The notes below the pieces were generated by a model. That model was not told where the DNA came from and did not search any database. It worked only from the letters and a program-made list of their open reading frames with translations. A program made the translations under genes and the position numbers. 11,758 bases of DNA, from assembly GCA_029881855.1 (NCBI GenBank), contig JAOULU010000021.1, positions 1 to 11,758 on the forward strand. The letters are read 5' to 3'. Of this stretch, positions 1 to 6,783 are shown in pieces. Every line of letters begins with the position of its first letter. The first letter of the stretch is position 1. This stretch comes from Nitrosomonas sp. (GTDB lineage: Bacteria; Pseudomonadota; Gammaproteobacteria; Burkholderiales; Nitrosomonadaceae).

Positions 1-90
1 TGCTTCTGTTGCTTCTGTTGCTTCTGTTGCTTCTGTTGCTTCTGTTGCTTCTGTTGCTTCTGTTGCTTCTGTTGCTTCTGTTGCTTCAAT
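1..90. repeat. 9-bp tandem repeat (minisatellite) inside cheA
   Basis: Nine perfect copies of TGCTTCTGT occupy 1-81, followed by a degenerate tenth unit, TGCTTCAAT, at 82-90. The array continues past the left edge, so its total length is unknown. On the minus strand each unit reads ACA GAA GCA, giving Thr-Glu-Ala (residues 249-275 of CheA). Because the unit is a multiple of three, copy-number change would alter linker length without shifting the frame. Confidence 0.97.
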
Positions 91-825
91 CTTTAAATTA
101 ACTGGATCTACAATAAACGCCAGTGTTTCCCAGACATCTTCTTCACTTGCGCTAGCGTTAAGCCGTAATTTACAAATGTTCTCTTCATCTGACAAAGTAA
201 TGTGCTCTAGAGTACCCTGAGCATTCAAATTAGAAAATAAATTCTCTAAAACTGCTTCAGTCAAGCCTACTTTAGTGAACTCAATATTATAAATTGTTCG
301 TGCTACAGCATCAGTTGATGGGGTTGTTTCCGCTTTAACAGAATCCTGTTCTGTCGGCTCTTCTGCCACAACGGGTTCTATTGCACCATTGTCAACAATT
401 GGTGCCGACGGAGAAGAAGCCTCACCAGATTCTGTAATTTCTTCTGTGAATTTTTTTAGTTTCTCACAGACCTCTGCTGCGACTGCCTCATCAGCACCAC
501 CATCACCACGATGGCCAGCCAATTGATCTTTGATGACATCACCCGCTTGCAAGAAAGCGTCAACCATCTCACTACGCACTTCAATCTCGCCTTTACGCAT
601 TTTATCTAGTAATGTTTCCAACATATGAGTCATCTCCGTCATGTCCGTAAAACCAAAAGTACCCGCACCACCTTTTATTGAATGTGCAGCACGAAATATC
701 GCATTAAGGTCTTCCAAATCAGGTGAATCAACATTTAGCCCGAGTAAACATGATTCCATCTCTGCGAGCAGTTCTGAAGATTCCTCAAAAAATATTTCAT
801 AAAATTGTTCGAGGTCATTACTCAT
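1..825 (-). CDS. cheA: Chemotaxis histidine kinase CheA, N-terminal part (runs off the left edge)
   Basis: CheA autophosphorylates in response to chemoreceptors and passes phosphate to CheY in the cytoplasm. The window holds the first 275 residues; the dimerisation, kinase and CheW-like domains lie beyond the edge. Residues 1-130 are the P1 phosphotransfer (Hpt) domain, with the phosphorylated histidine at position 48 in AAHSIKGGAGTFGF, the same number as in E. coli CheA. An acidic, Pro/Ser-rich linker (about 130-177) follows. A second folded segment at about 178-246 resembles the P2-type regulator-binding domain (inference). From residue 249 the protein is a pure Thr-Glu-Ala repeat. The ATG at 825 has AGGA about 6 bases upstream. 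It is last in the run CheZ-like, cheY, cheA and is separated from cheY by 146 bases, in which I see no convincing promoter. Identity is secure; only completeness is unknown. Confidence 0.95.
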   Translation of the reverse strand, partial: MSNDLEQFYEIFFEESSELLAEMESCLLGLNVDSPDLEDLNAIFRAAHSIKGGAGTFGFTDMTEMTHMLETLLDKMRKGEIEVRSEMVDAFLQAGDVIKDQLAGHRGDGGADEAVAAEVCEKLKKFTEEITESGEASSPSAPIVDNGAIEPVVAEEPTEQDSVKAETTPSTDAVARTIYNIEFTKVGLTEAVLENLFSNLNAQGTLEHITLSDEENICKLRLNASASEEDVWETLAFIVDPVNLKIEATEATEATEATEATEATEATEATEATEA

Positions 826-971
826 TGGTAATCCTATTTCAAAATTTGGTAATAGCGTACCATTGGCGAATAACTAATTAATTGTGAAACAAAAGCTCTA
901 AAACCGCCTATTCCTTAGAAAAACACTAATTAAAGGTAATGACTTCTCACAAATACCCATTACTCTCTTTA

Positions 972-1337
972 TTAGCCAATAACCTTTTTAATCACCTCAA
1001 GTAATCGACTTGGATCAAATGGCTTTACTAACCATCCTGTGGCACCGGCCTCTTTGCCTTGTGCTTTCATATCATCACCGGATTCAGTCGTTAACATTAA
1101 AATAGGTATCGTTTTGTAATCTGCTAGCTCGCGCAACTGGGCAAGTAATTTCAAACCATCTACTCGCGGCATATTAATGTCTGTCAACACCAAATTAAAA
1201 TTCTGTTTCTTTGCTTTATCCAGTGCGTCTTGGCCATCAACGGCTTCAATTACTTCATAGCCCGCACCCTTTAACGTAAACGAGACCATTTGCCGAATCG
1301 AAGCAGAATCATCCACCGCAAGTATTGTCTTAGTCAT
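972..1337 (-). CDS. cheY: CheY-type single-domain response regulator
   Basis: A stand-alone receiver domain of 121 residues, the usual size for CheY. It is phosphorylated by CheA and carries the signal to the flagellar switch. The full active site is present: acidic pair Asp9-Asp10, phosphoacceptor Asp53 in LVLTDINMP, Thr83 and Lys105 in WLVKPF. Trp102 occupies the place of the switch residue Tyr106 of E. coli CheY; Trp is common there in CheY proteins encoded beside cheA in non-enteric proteobacteria. The ATG at 1337 has AAGGAG about 9 bases upstream. It lies 64 bases after the CheZ-like gene and 146 bases before cheA, on the same strand, consistent with one operon. It could serve a specialised chemosensory pathway rather than the main motor, but the flagellar setting favours motility. 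Confidence 0.93.
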   Translation of the reverse strand: MTKTILAVDDSASIRQMVSFTLKGAGYEVIEAVDGQDALDKAKKQNFNLVLTDINMPRVDGLKLLAQLRELADYKTIPILMLTTESGDDMKAQGKEAGATGWLVKPFDPSRLLEVIKKVIG

Positions 1338-1401
1338 CTACCTAACTCCTTTACTGATTTGTTATCCCACATAAAATATATTTATAATAATTCGATATCA
1401 T

Positions 1402-2187
1402 TCAAAAAAGCTCAATATCACCCATTTGCATATTTTGCTGTACAACTGGTTTTTTCTTAGTGCCTGAATTTGCGACCGTTATTGCATGTGTAATTTTTGC
1501 ATTAATTTCATCCACACTTTTCTTTTGCGCTTTTAAATCGAGCTTCCGATCTACTCTTTGTAGTACGCTTTGCAATGTTTCCATCTGTCTTGCTGAATGA
1601 CCAATTAGTTGAGTGACCAAATCACCAAATTGTAATGAGGTAACCGCCGTATCTAACTCACTCTCAATTTTGTCTGCAACAACCATTTGTTTCTTTAACA
1701 ACGCTAGAATTGGTTTACTGCCTTCTGGTGCAGCTAATTTTTCTATTGCAGTTACCATCTCATGATGTGATTTCGTTAATTCATTGATAAATTTAAAACT
1801 AATCACAAGATTATTAATGGCATCACTCACTAACCGATCAACTTGGCTTAAATCTTCTTTGATCGTTTTGAAGTATTCATCGGCTTCTTCATTACAAATT
1901 ACAGTATCTTCAATAGACAAGTAATCATCATCCGAAACAACCGCTTCTACATTTGTTTTTTCTAATGCCTCAGGAGATGATTCAGCTGTACTCACTATAT
2001 TTTGATGAGATTGTGATAAAGCAATTAATGCTGATACTAGACCTAGGCTGGTTAAAATGGATAACCCACTGATAATCGATGCCGTATAAGCTAGCACCCA
2101 GTAAATCTGAATGCTTGCAAATACTAAAACAATACCAGCAGCCACCAAGAAACCATATTTTGTATTAACAACTGGTTTGATCACCAT
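1402..2187 (-). CDS. Membrane-anchored CheZ-like protein (putative CheY-P phosphatase)
   Basis: A 261-residue protein with no certain family name. Residues about 12-34 and 37-58 form two hydrophobic membrane segments joined by a very short turn. An acidic linker (about 65-105) and a long helical region (about 105-235) follow. Within the helices, LQFGDLVTQLI places Asp189 and Gln193 in the Asp-x3-Gln spacing of the CheZ catalytic motif (Asp143 and Gln147 in E. coli). The last residues, GDIELF, recall the short acidic-hydrophobic C-terminal peptide by which CheZ binds CheY. Ordinary CheZ is about 214 residues and soluble, so the membrane anchor is unusual. Its position directly before cheY and cheA, behind a sigma28-like promoter, supports a chemotaxis role. 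Phosphatase function is inference; a structural helper or receptor-like protein is the alternative. AAGGAG lies only 3 bases before the ATG at 2187, so the GTG one codon later (2184) may be the real start. Confidence 0.7.
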   Translation of the reverse strand: MVIKPVVNTKYGFLVAAGIVLVFASIQIYWVLAYTASIISGLSILTSLGLVSALIALSQSHQNIVSTAESSPEALEKTNVEAVVSDDDYLSIEDTVICNEEADEYFKTIKEDLSQVDRLVSDAINNLVISFKFINELTKSHHEMVTAIEKLAAPEGSKPILALLKKQMVVADKIESELDTAVTSLQFGDLVTQLIGHSARQMETLQSVLQRVDRKLDLKAQKKSVDEINAKITHAITVANSGTKKKPVVQQNMQMGDIELF

Positions 2188-2221
2188 TTACTCCTTATTA
2201 CAAAGGAAATATTTACTTAAA

Positions 2222-2247
2222 TTATCGGCCTGGTGTTTAAAACCTTA
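2222..2247 (-). promoter_or_regulatory. Sigma28 (FliA)-type promoter for the CheZ-like/cheY/cheA operon
   Basis: Read on the minus strand, TAAGGTTT is followed after 10 bases by GCCGATAA. The -10 element is a perfect match to the FliA consensus and the -35 element matches 7 of 8 bases (consensus TAAAGTTT). The spacer is one base shorter than the usual 11. The expected transcript start is about 28 bases before the ATG at 2187. The site lies in the only gap between this operon and the upstream EAL-HDOD gene. Confidence 0.8.
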
Positions 2248-2254
2248 GCAAGTA

Positions 2255-3490
2255 TTAATTTGCCACCTCACCAAGTCTGTTTGCCCATCCGAGAGCCTCT
2301 AGCTCGACATCTGCTAATTCATTAAGTGTTATGAACCCAAGCTCACCAAGAATTTCTTGAATACGCTCAACCTCTCCTTTCTCATTAGCCTCAACTAATT
2401 TTAGTTCCAGGCCTAAACGTCCATCTCGACTAAGTAATGCCTGGCTCATATCCTCTGGAATCCCCAATTTGTCAATAATTTGCTGCATCTCAATGCCAAG
2501 CAAGACATCTAGCAGCGATAATATTCCAACCATAAACGCGCGTTCTTGATGGTTTTTATCATGTGGGCGTTCAACTGCAGCTATCAACTCCATCAACTTG
2601 CCACGTGCAGCAGCCGTCTGCATCAAAGCATTTGACATATTCTCAGAATCTTTTGCGGTGTAGAGCAATAGCTGAATCCATCTTTGCAATTGCGTACGAC
2701 CAAGAACCATAATTGAATGCTTTATCGAATTAATCTTCTGTGGCAATCCACCAGCCACTGAATTAACCATACGCATTAAGTTATAGCTCAATCCAGGCTG
2801 GTGCTTGAATTCCCTTTCGATCTCTTCAATTTCACTATCACCCATAACAAGTGTCAGTAATTTTAATAAAGATATCTTAGCTGGATCAGCGCGCTTACCT
2901 GACATAACTTCTGGCTTTGCAAAGTAATAGCCTTGAAACATTTGAAACCCTAGCTCCATACAATGTTCCGCCTGTTCATGGGTTTCCACGTTTACAGCGA
3001 CAAGTAAAACAGGCCAACGCTTTAATTCCTGAACCAACTTCGAAAGCACATCTTTTTCAAGTTCAAGAACGTCAATCTTTGCGATATTTACAATAGATAA
3101 CAGCCGTTCAGTCTCCAAATTAATTGATGTAACTTCATCAAGAGCAAATTGATAGCCTTTTTCTTTTAGTTCTTCACATCGCAGTACCAGTTCATCAGTA
3201 ATTTCTACCGTCGACATGATTTCTAAAACCACATGCTTACATGGCAATAGCAAGATCACATCGCTCATTAATAGTTCAGCATCAATATTAATAAAGCCGC
3301 GTTGTTCGTTTAGTACGTTTTGTACACCTAATTGACCATAGGCATTAACAATGACATTCGCAGTAGACGATAAATCATTTGTTTCTTCTTTTACCTCTGA
3401 ATCATCATTAACTCTAAAAAGTAATTCAAAGGCCACCAGATTTTGTTTTCGATCCAGTATCGGTTGTCTACCAAGAAATACACCCTCCAT
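2255..3490 (-). CDS. Degenerate EAL-HDOD domain signalling protein
   Basis: A 411-residue cytoplasmic protein of the YuxH-type EAL-HDOD family (COG3434). The N-terminal half is an EAL-like fold from FLGRQPILDR to about residue 195, with the signature AFELLFR where an active enzyme has EALLR. The DDFG-type metal motif is replaced by LDEVTS, and AEGVET is replaced by VAVNVET. It therefore probably binds or senses rather than hydrolyses c-di-GMP. The C-terminal half is an HDOD domain (from about residue 210), including FKHQPGLSYNLMRMVNS and INSIKHSIMVLGR. The frame is open to a TTG at 3511, but the ATG at 3490 has GGAGG about 6 bases upstream and starts right before the conserved region, so I chose it. 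Relatives act in motility and biofilm control. A sigma28-like promoter lies upstream. It follows the small GGDEF gene by about 220 bases. Confidence 0.88.
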   Translation of the reverse strand: MEGVFLGRQPILDRKQNLVAFELLFRVNDDSEVKEETNDLSSTANVIVNAYGQLGVQNVLNEQRGFINIDAELLMSDVILLLPCKHVVLEIMSTVEITDELVLRCEELKEKGYQFALDEVTSINLETERLLSIVNIAKIDVLELEKDVLSKLVQELKRWPVLLVAVNVETHEQAEHCMELGFQMFQGYYFAKPEVMSGKRADPAKISLLKLLTLVMGDSEIEEIEREFKHQPGLSYNLMRMVNSVAGGLPQKINSIKHSIMVLGRTQLQRWIQLLLYTAKDSENMSNALMQTAAARGKLMELIAAVERPHDKNHQERAFMVGILSLLDVLLGIEMQQIIDKLGIPEDMSQALLSRDGRLGLELKLVEANEKGEVERIQEILGELGFITLNELADVELEALGWANRLGEVAN

Positions 3491-3503
3491 TAGTTCCTCC
3501 GCT

Positions 3504-3537
3504 ATTAGCAAATGTTCTTAATTAGCAAATGTTCTTA
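3504..3537. repeat. Perfect 17-bp tandem duplication upstream of the EAL-HDOD start
   Basis: ATTAGCAAATGTTCTTA occurs at 3504-3520 and again, without interruption, at 3521-3537. It lies directly before the GGAGG ribosome binding site of the EAL-HDOD gene, within the predicted 5' leader. The exact identity suggests a recent duplication, possibly by slippage. Two units lengthen the leader, and one copy partly encodes the unused TTG-started extension. Confidence 0.95.
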
Positions 3538-3552
3538 AAATGCGAACTTATT

Positions 3553-3578
3553 TCATCGGCTAAAGACAATATTTCTTA
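3553..3578 (-). promoter_or_regulatory. Sigma28 (FliA)-type promoter candidate for the EAL-HDOD gene
   Basis: On the minus strand TAAG is followed after 14 bases by GCCGATGA. This has the same TAAG-N14-GCCGAT geometry as the stronger site at 2222-2247. The -10 element matches 7 of 8 consensus bases, but beyond TAAG the -35 element is poor. The expected start is about 55 bases before the ATG at 3490, with the 17-bp duplication inside the leader. Confidence 0.6.
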
Positions 3579-3623
3579 AGCCATAAATAAGATAAATATT
3601 CACCTTTGTTTTTAAAAAATATG

Positions 3624-3669
3624 ACTAACCTATCCAGCACCCAATTAAACCTCACGGTTAGTATCCAGC
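3624..3669. repeat. Combined inverted and direct repeat between the EAL-HDOD and GGDEF genes
   Basis: ACTAACC (3624-3630) is the reverse complement of GGTTAGT (3656-3662), and each is joined to a copy of TATCCAGC (3631-3638 and 3662-3669). The result is a 7-bp inverted repeat overlaid on an 8-bp direct repeat. It lies between the GGDEF stop at 3710 and the sigma28-like promoter at 3553-3578. It could be a protein-binding site or a weak transcript structure; no function can be assigned. Confidence 0.45.
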
Positions 3670-3709
3670 TAAGAAATAAATTCGCTATTTAATTGGCTTA
3701 ATAAGTTTT

Positions 3710-4510
3710 TTATAGTGCCGCAGGAACGGCTTGATTCTTTCCATCACGCTTAGCCTGATATAAGGCACCATCAGCTCGATTTATCACCGAATTTTGATGC
3801 TCGCCAAACGAACGAATCGCCACACCCGCACTAAATGTAACGGGTATTGATTCATTATTAACGAGCAATGACCGATTTTCTGCCAAGTTTTTCTGCAACC
3901 GATGAATGACACGTATTGCCTCATCCATTTCAATATCTGGTAAGAGAATTACAAATTCCTCCCCTCCAAACCGCGCCACAATATCACTGGGGCGTAACAT
4001 ATCTTTTGCCACTGATACCAATTTAATGAGAACATGGTCACCATATTGATGCCCAAAACTGTCATTAATTTGCTTAAAATCATCGATATCAATTAATACC
4101 GTACATAACGACTTAGCATTTCTATCGGCACGTGCAGCTTCACGACTAAAAATTTCATCTAAGCCTCGACGATTGAAGGCACCTGTCATTTGGTCTATCT
4201 GAACCAATGTTCTGAGTTGCTTCAACTCATTTTTCATTGTTTCAATTTTCCGTTCAGCTAACTTTACTTGCTCCTGTGCCGCACATACTTCATCACTAAA
4301 CTCCAGGCCACGGGTTTCCGATAGCACAGCATCAAGGATGCCTATGATTTCATCGGTATCGCACGCACCTCTGATTTGATCAGCATAATGCTCTACTTGT
4401 TTGTAATATTTTTCAGAGTCTATTAATGATTTACTCCGCTTTTCTATCATAGCTTCTATTGGTTTAACCAATCGCAGTGAACTTTTCTTTCTTTCTCTAA
4501 CAACTTGCAT
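3710..4510 (-). CDS. GGDEF diguanylate cyclase, short form
   Basis: A 266-residue soluble protein that should make c-di-GMP from two GTP. Residues 1-100 have no recognised sensor and end in a helical, probably coiled-coil stretch (about 72-100). The GGDEF domain covers about 101-260, starting at DQMTGAFNRRGLDE. The catalytic motif is GGEEF at 182-186, with metal-binding Asp141 in LIDIDDFK. The product-inhibition site is present as Arg173-x-x-Asp176, five residues before the motif. Everything needed for activity and feedback control is therefore visible. The ATG at 4510 has GAGGAG about 8 bases upstream. It precedes the EAL-HDOD gene on the same strand, forming a c-di-GMP pair. What activates it is unknown. 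Its GGDEF domain closely resembles that of the larger protein at 4844-6724, and the two may be paralogues. Confidence 0.92.
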   Translation of the reverse strand: MQVVRERKKSSLRLVKPIEAMIEKRSKSLIDSEKYYKQVEHYADQIRGACDTDEIIGILDAVLSETRGLEFSDEVCAAQEQVKLAERKIETMKNELKQLRTLVQIDQMTGAFNRRGLDEIFSREAARADRNAKSLCTVLIDIDDFKQINDSFGHQYGDHVLIKLVSVAKDMLRPSDIVARFGGEEFVILLPDIEMDEAIRVIHRLQKNLAENRSLLVNNESIPVTFSAGVAIRSFGEHQNSVINRADGALYQAKRDGKNQAVPAAL

Positions 4511-4843
4511 GGTGTAATCTCCTCAAACTTCGACATTGCATGTTCAGCCATCTTAGCTTGGGAATAATTCGTTGGATTGCGAAGGAGAACCCATTCCAAT
4601 GTGACTGTCATGCAAACAAATTAACAGAACACTTTGCAAATGATTTATTGAATAAATAGGGAAAGAACCGCTATTTATATGGAAAAGAAGAAGATGGTTT
4701 ACAAGATATACAAAAATAAACACTAACAATCATATGGTTATTAGTGACGCGTGAATCTTTCTAGAATAAATATGCTTTTATGACTTACAAGACAAAATTT
4801 TAGTCAATTAACAAAACGTTAATTGACATGCTAAGAACAAATA
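4511..4843. other. 333-bp non-coding region upstream of the short GGDEF gene
   Basis: This gap separates two minus-strand GGDEF genes. It holds the hairpin at 4803-4827, and presumably the promoter of the short GGDEF gene. I see no sigma28- or sigma54-type site. A TTGTCT/TATTTA pair with a 17-base spacer (minus strand, around 4764-4793) is only a weak sigma70 match. A 20-codon open frame at 4671-4733 (minus) lacks a ribosome binding site and is not called. Confidence 0.5.
4803..4827 (-). terminator. Hairpin, probable terminator after the large GGDEF gene
   Basis: GTCAATTAAC (4803-4812) and GTTAATTGAC (4818-4827) form a perfect 10-bp stem with a 5-base loop. It begins 17 bases after the stop codon at 4844 and is followed on the minus strand by TAAAATTTTG. 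The stem is AT-rich (3 of 10 pairs are G-C), so it would be a weak terminator or an mRNA end-stabilising hairpin. A dyad operator is the alternative. Confidence 0.55.
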
Positions 4844-6724
4844 TTAGGCGGGTAACGCTTCAAGTATTTGGTTTTTACCATTCCTCTTTGCTCGATATAA
4901 TGCTTCATCTGCACGCTTAAAAATACTTTGTTGTAATTCACCTTTTTGATATTCAGCCAAACCAGCACTAAAAGTAATTAAGAGACGCTTATTTTCATGC
5001 AGAAAGAATTTTTTCGTTAAAGAACGTCGCACCCTATATAAAATAACCATCGCCTCATCAAGGCTTGTATTAGGCAACAATATAACAAACTCTTCTCCAC
5101 CATAACGTGCAACAATATCTTCCAGTCGTGTCGTTTGCTTAACCGCATTAGCCAAATAAACTAAAGCATTATCACCTGCCTTATGGCCGTACATATCATT
5201 TAAGACCTTGAAATTATCAATATCTAGCAATGCATAGCATAATGGCACGTTCTGACGGTTAGCACGCGCGACTTCGCGCTCATATGCTTCATCAAGACCG
5301 CGTCTATTGAGAATACCCGTCAGATGATCTTCATGAACTTTTTCACCCATCTGTTCTAACTCAGATTCAAGCTGACTAATTTTGTTATATGCTTGATCAA
5401 CCTCTGTACGCGCTAATACGAGATCATTTCGATAGTCAATGGATTTTTTCTGCATTTGACTTGTTTCACGCATTATTTCCACAATAAGATGGTTGAGTGA
5501 TTCTATATTATCTGCTTGACTAATTTGCTCGGAATAACCCGCAATTCTATCGTGATATTCTCCAGTAGCATCCGATAACTCTTCAATGTTATTAATCAGG
5601 CTAGTTACCAATTGCTTAAGCGTCACCGTTGCTTGGCTAAAACTACTGCTTAATATTTCATGGCGCTCTGTTATCTCTTCCAAATAATGTTCCGCCTGCG
5701 CCACAATCCTCAGGTCTAGTGGCCTGGACATCGTTTCTTGCAGTTTACCAAACTGGTCTTTTATCCACTGATCATCTGCTAACAATTCCTTGGTACTATC
5801 TATAAGTTGATTGAATAATCGCAACAACCCTTGCTGTAGCCTGAGGCCGTACTCACCACATGTATCAAACTTGCTGCAGAATGATTTAAAACAAGAAATA
5901 AATGCTTCCATTTCTTGTTTACTACGAATTCCATGTAATTTCTTAGCTAAATCTTTTGCTTCTTCTGTTAAGCTCTCATTTCCCAAGGGCATTACGGCAA
6001 AATGTCCTAGTATCTGCGCCAATAATTCAAGTAATTGATTGGTATAGTTACTTACTGAATGATCTTCTTGAAATGAAACTGATTCGATCGAAGGCGAATT
6101 GCTCTCTGCTAATTCAACTTCCTGTATAGACAATGAGGCTTCATTATTCTGCTGAGACTCAGGACTTATTTCAAGTTCTGCGCTCTCTTTTGTTGTTGGT
6201 GTCAGTGCAGTCCACGAATCTATCAAAGCCTGCAATTTATTATGTAGCTGGTCTGAATCTTGTGTAAATTTGTTAAGTACCCTATTGACACTCTTACGTT
6301 TTTTCGCGGTCGTCAGTACGCCATGCTTACTATCCAATCGCTTTAATAAAGTATCAATAGTTTGCGCCCAATTAATACCAACATCGGATGTGTTCTCAAC
6401 TACCGTTTCAACTGCTTCAGTAGCGTCTGCTGACATAACAAGTGCTTGCAGCAACACTTCTTTACACATTTGCCAGTTTTGATCGTTAACAGCTCGCTGC
6501 AAGCTATCTGCAAATGTCAACAAAGGAGGTGTATGACGTGGGAATTCTGTTACTAAATCAGAAAATATTTTAGCGGTGCTAGCGTCAACATTACTCGGAT
6601 TTCCAGCAATTTGATCGTATAGTTTATTGTAATTATCAGGTGTTGGCGGAATTTTAAGAGAAGCAAGTTGCCGCAATGTTTCACGAGCAATAATGGAAGA
6701 ATTTGATGCTTTCTTTTCACTCAT
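4844..6724 (-). CDS. Large GGDEF diguanylate cyclase with uncharacterised N-terminal region
   Basis: A 626-residue protein without membrane segments. The C-terminal GGDEF domain (about 460-622) starts at EDHLTGILNRRGLDE and has GGEEF at 542-546, a metal-site aspartate in LLDIDNFK, and an inhibitory RxxD at Arg533-Asp536. It should be an active, product-inhibited c-di-GMP synthase. The first 460 residues hold no PAS, GAF or REC domain I recognise. They begin with a segment, LKIPPTPDNYNKLYDQIAG, of a type seen at the start of some proteobacterial GGDEF proteins. A low-complexity acidic, Ser/Gln-rich linker (about 180-225) and long helices follow, then a predicted coiled coil (about 435-465) feeding into GGDEF. 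The frame is open to a GTG at 6733, but the ATG at 6724 is preferred; neither has a clear ribosome binding site. It lies 59 bases after the response regulator and may be the third gene of that operon. Confidence 0.9.
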   Translation of the reverse strand: MSEKKASNSSIIARETLRQLASLKIPPTPDNYNKLYDQIAGNPSNVDASTAKIFSDLVTEFPRHTPPLLTFADSLQRAVNDQNWQMCKEVLLQALVMSADATEAVETVVENTSDVGINWAQTIDTLLKRLDSKHGVLTTAKKRKSVNRVLNKFTQDSDQLHNKLQALIDSWTALTPTTKESAELEISPESQQNNEASLSIQEVELAESNSPSIESVSFQEDHSVSNYTNQLLELLAQILGHFAVMPLGNESLTEEAKDLAKKLHGIRSKQEMEAFISCFKSFCSKFDTCGEYGLRLQQGLLRLFNQLIDSTKELLADDQWIKDQFGKLQETMSRPLDLRIVAQAEHYLEEITERHEILSSSFSQATVTLKQLVTSLINNIEELSDATGEYHDRIAGYSEQISQADNIESLNHLIVEIMRETSQMQKKSIDYRNDLVLARTEVDQAYNKISQLESELEQMGEKVHEDHLTGILNRRGLDEAYEREVARANRQNVPLCYALLDIDNFKVLNDMYGHKAGDNALVYLANAVKQTTRLEDIVARYGGEEFVILLPNTSLDEAMVILYRVRRSLTKKFFLHENKRLLITFSAGLAEYQKGELQQSIFKRADEALYRAKRNGKNQILEALPA

Positions 6725-6783
6725 AAAGGACACTTAAATTCAATATTTATAGACCTTAAAAGCAATGCGAACCTAAAAATAAA

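Noticed and set aside
1..90. CRISPR-like array at the left edge
   Set aside because: The unit is 9 bp with no spacers and is read in frame as part of CheA.
847..862. Small hairpin TGGTA/TACCA before cheA as a terminator or riboswitch
   Set aside because: The stem is only 5 bp with no T-tract, so it is not distinguishable from chance.
3491..3511. TTG-initiated extension of the EAL-HDOD protein
   Set aside because: It contains the GGAGG that serves the ATG at 3490 and overlaps the 17-bp duplication.
4671..4733. 20-codon minus-strand frame in the gap before the short GGDEF gene
   Set aside because: It has no ribosome binding site and no recognisable feature, and its length is expected by chance.
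5811..6482. Plus-strand open frames of about 70 codons inside the large GGDEF gene
   Set aside because: They lie opposite a well-supported coding frame and show no protein-like features.
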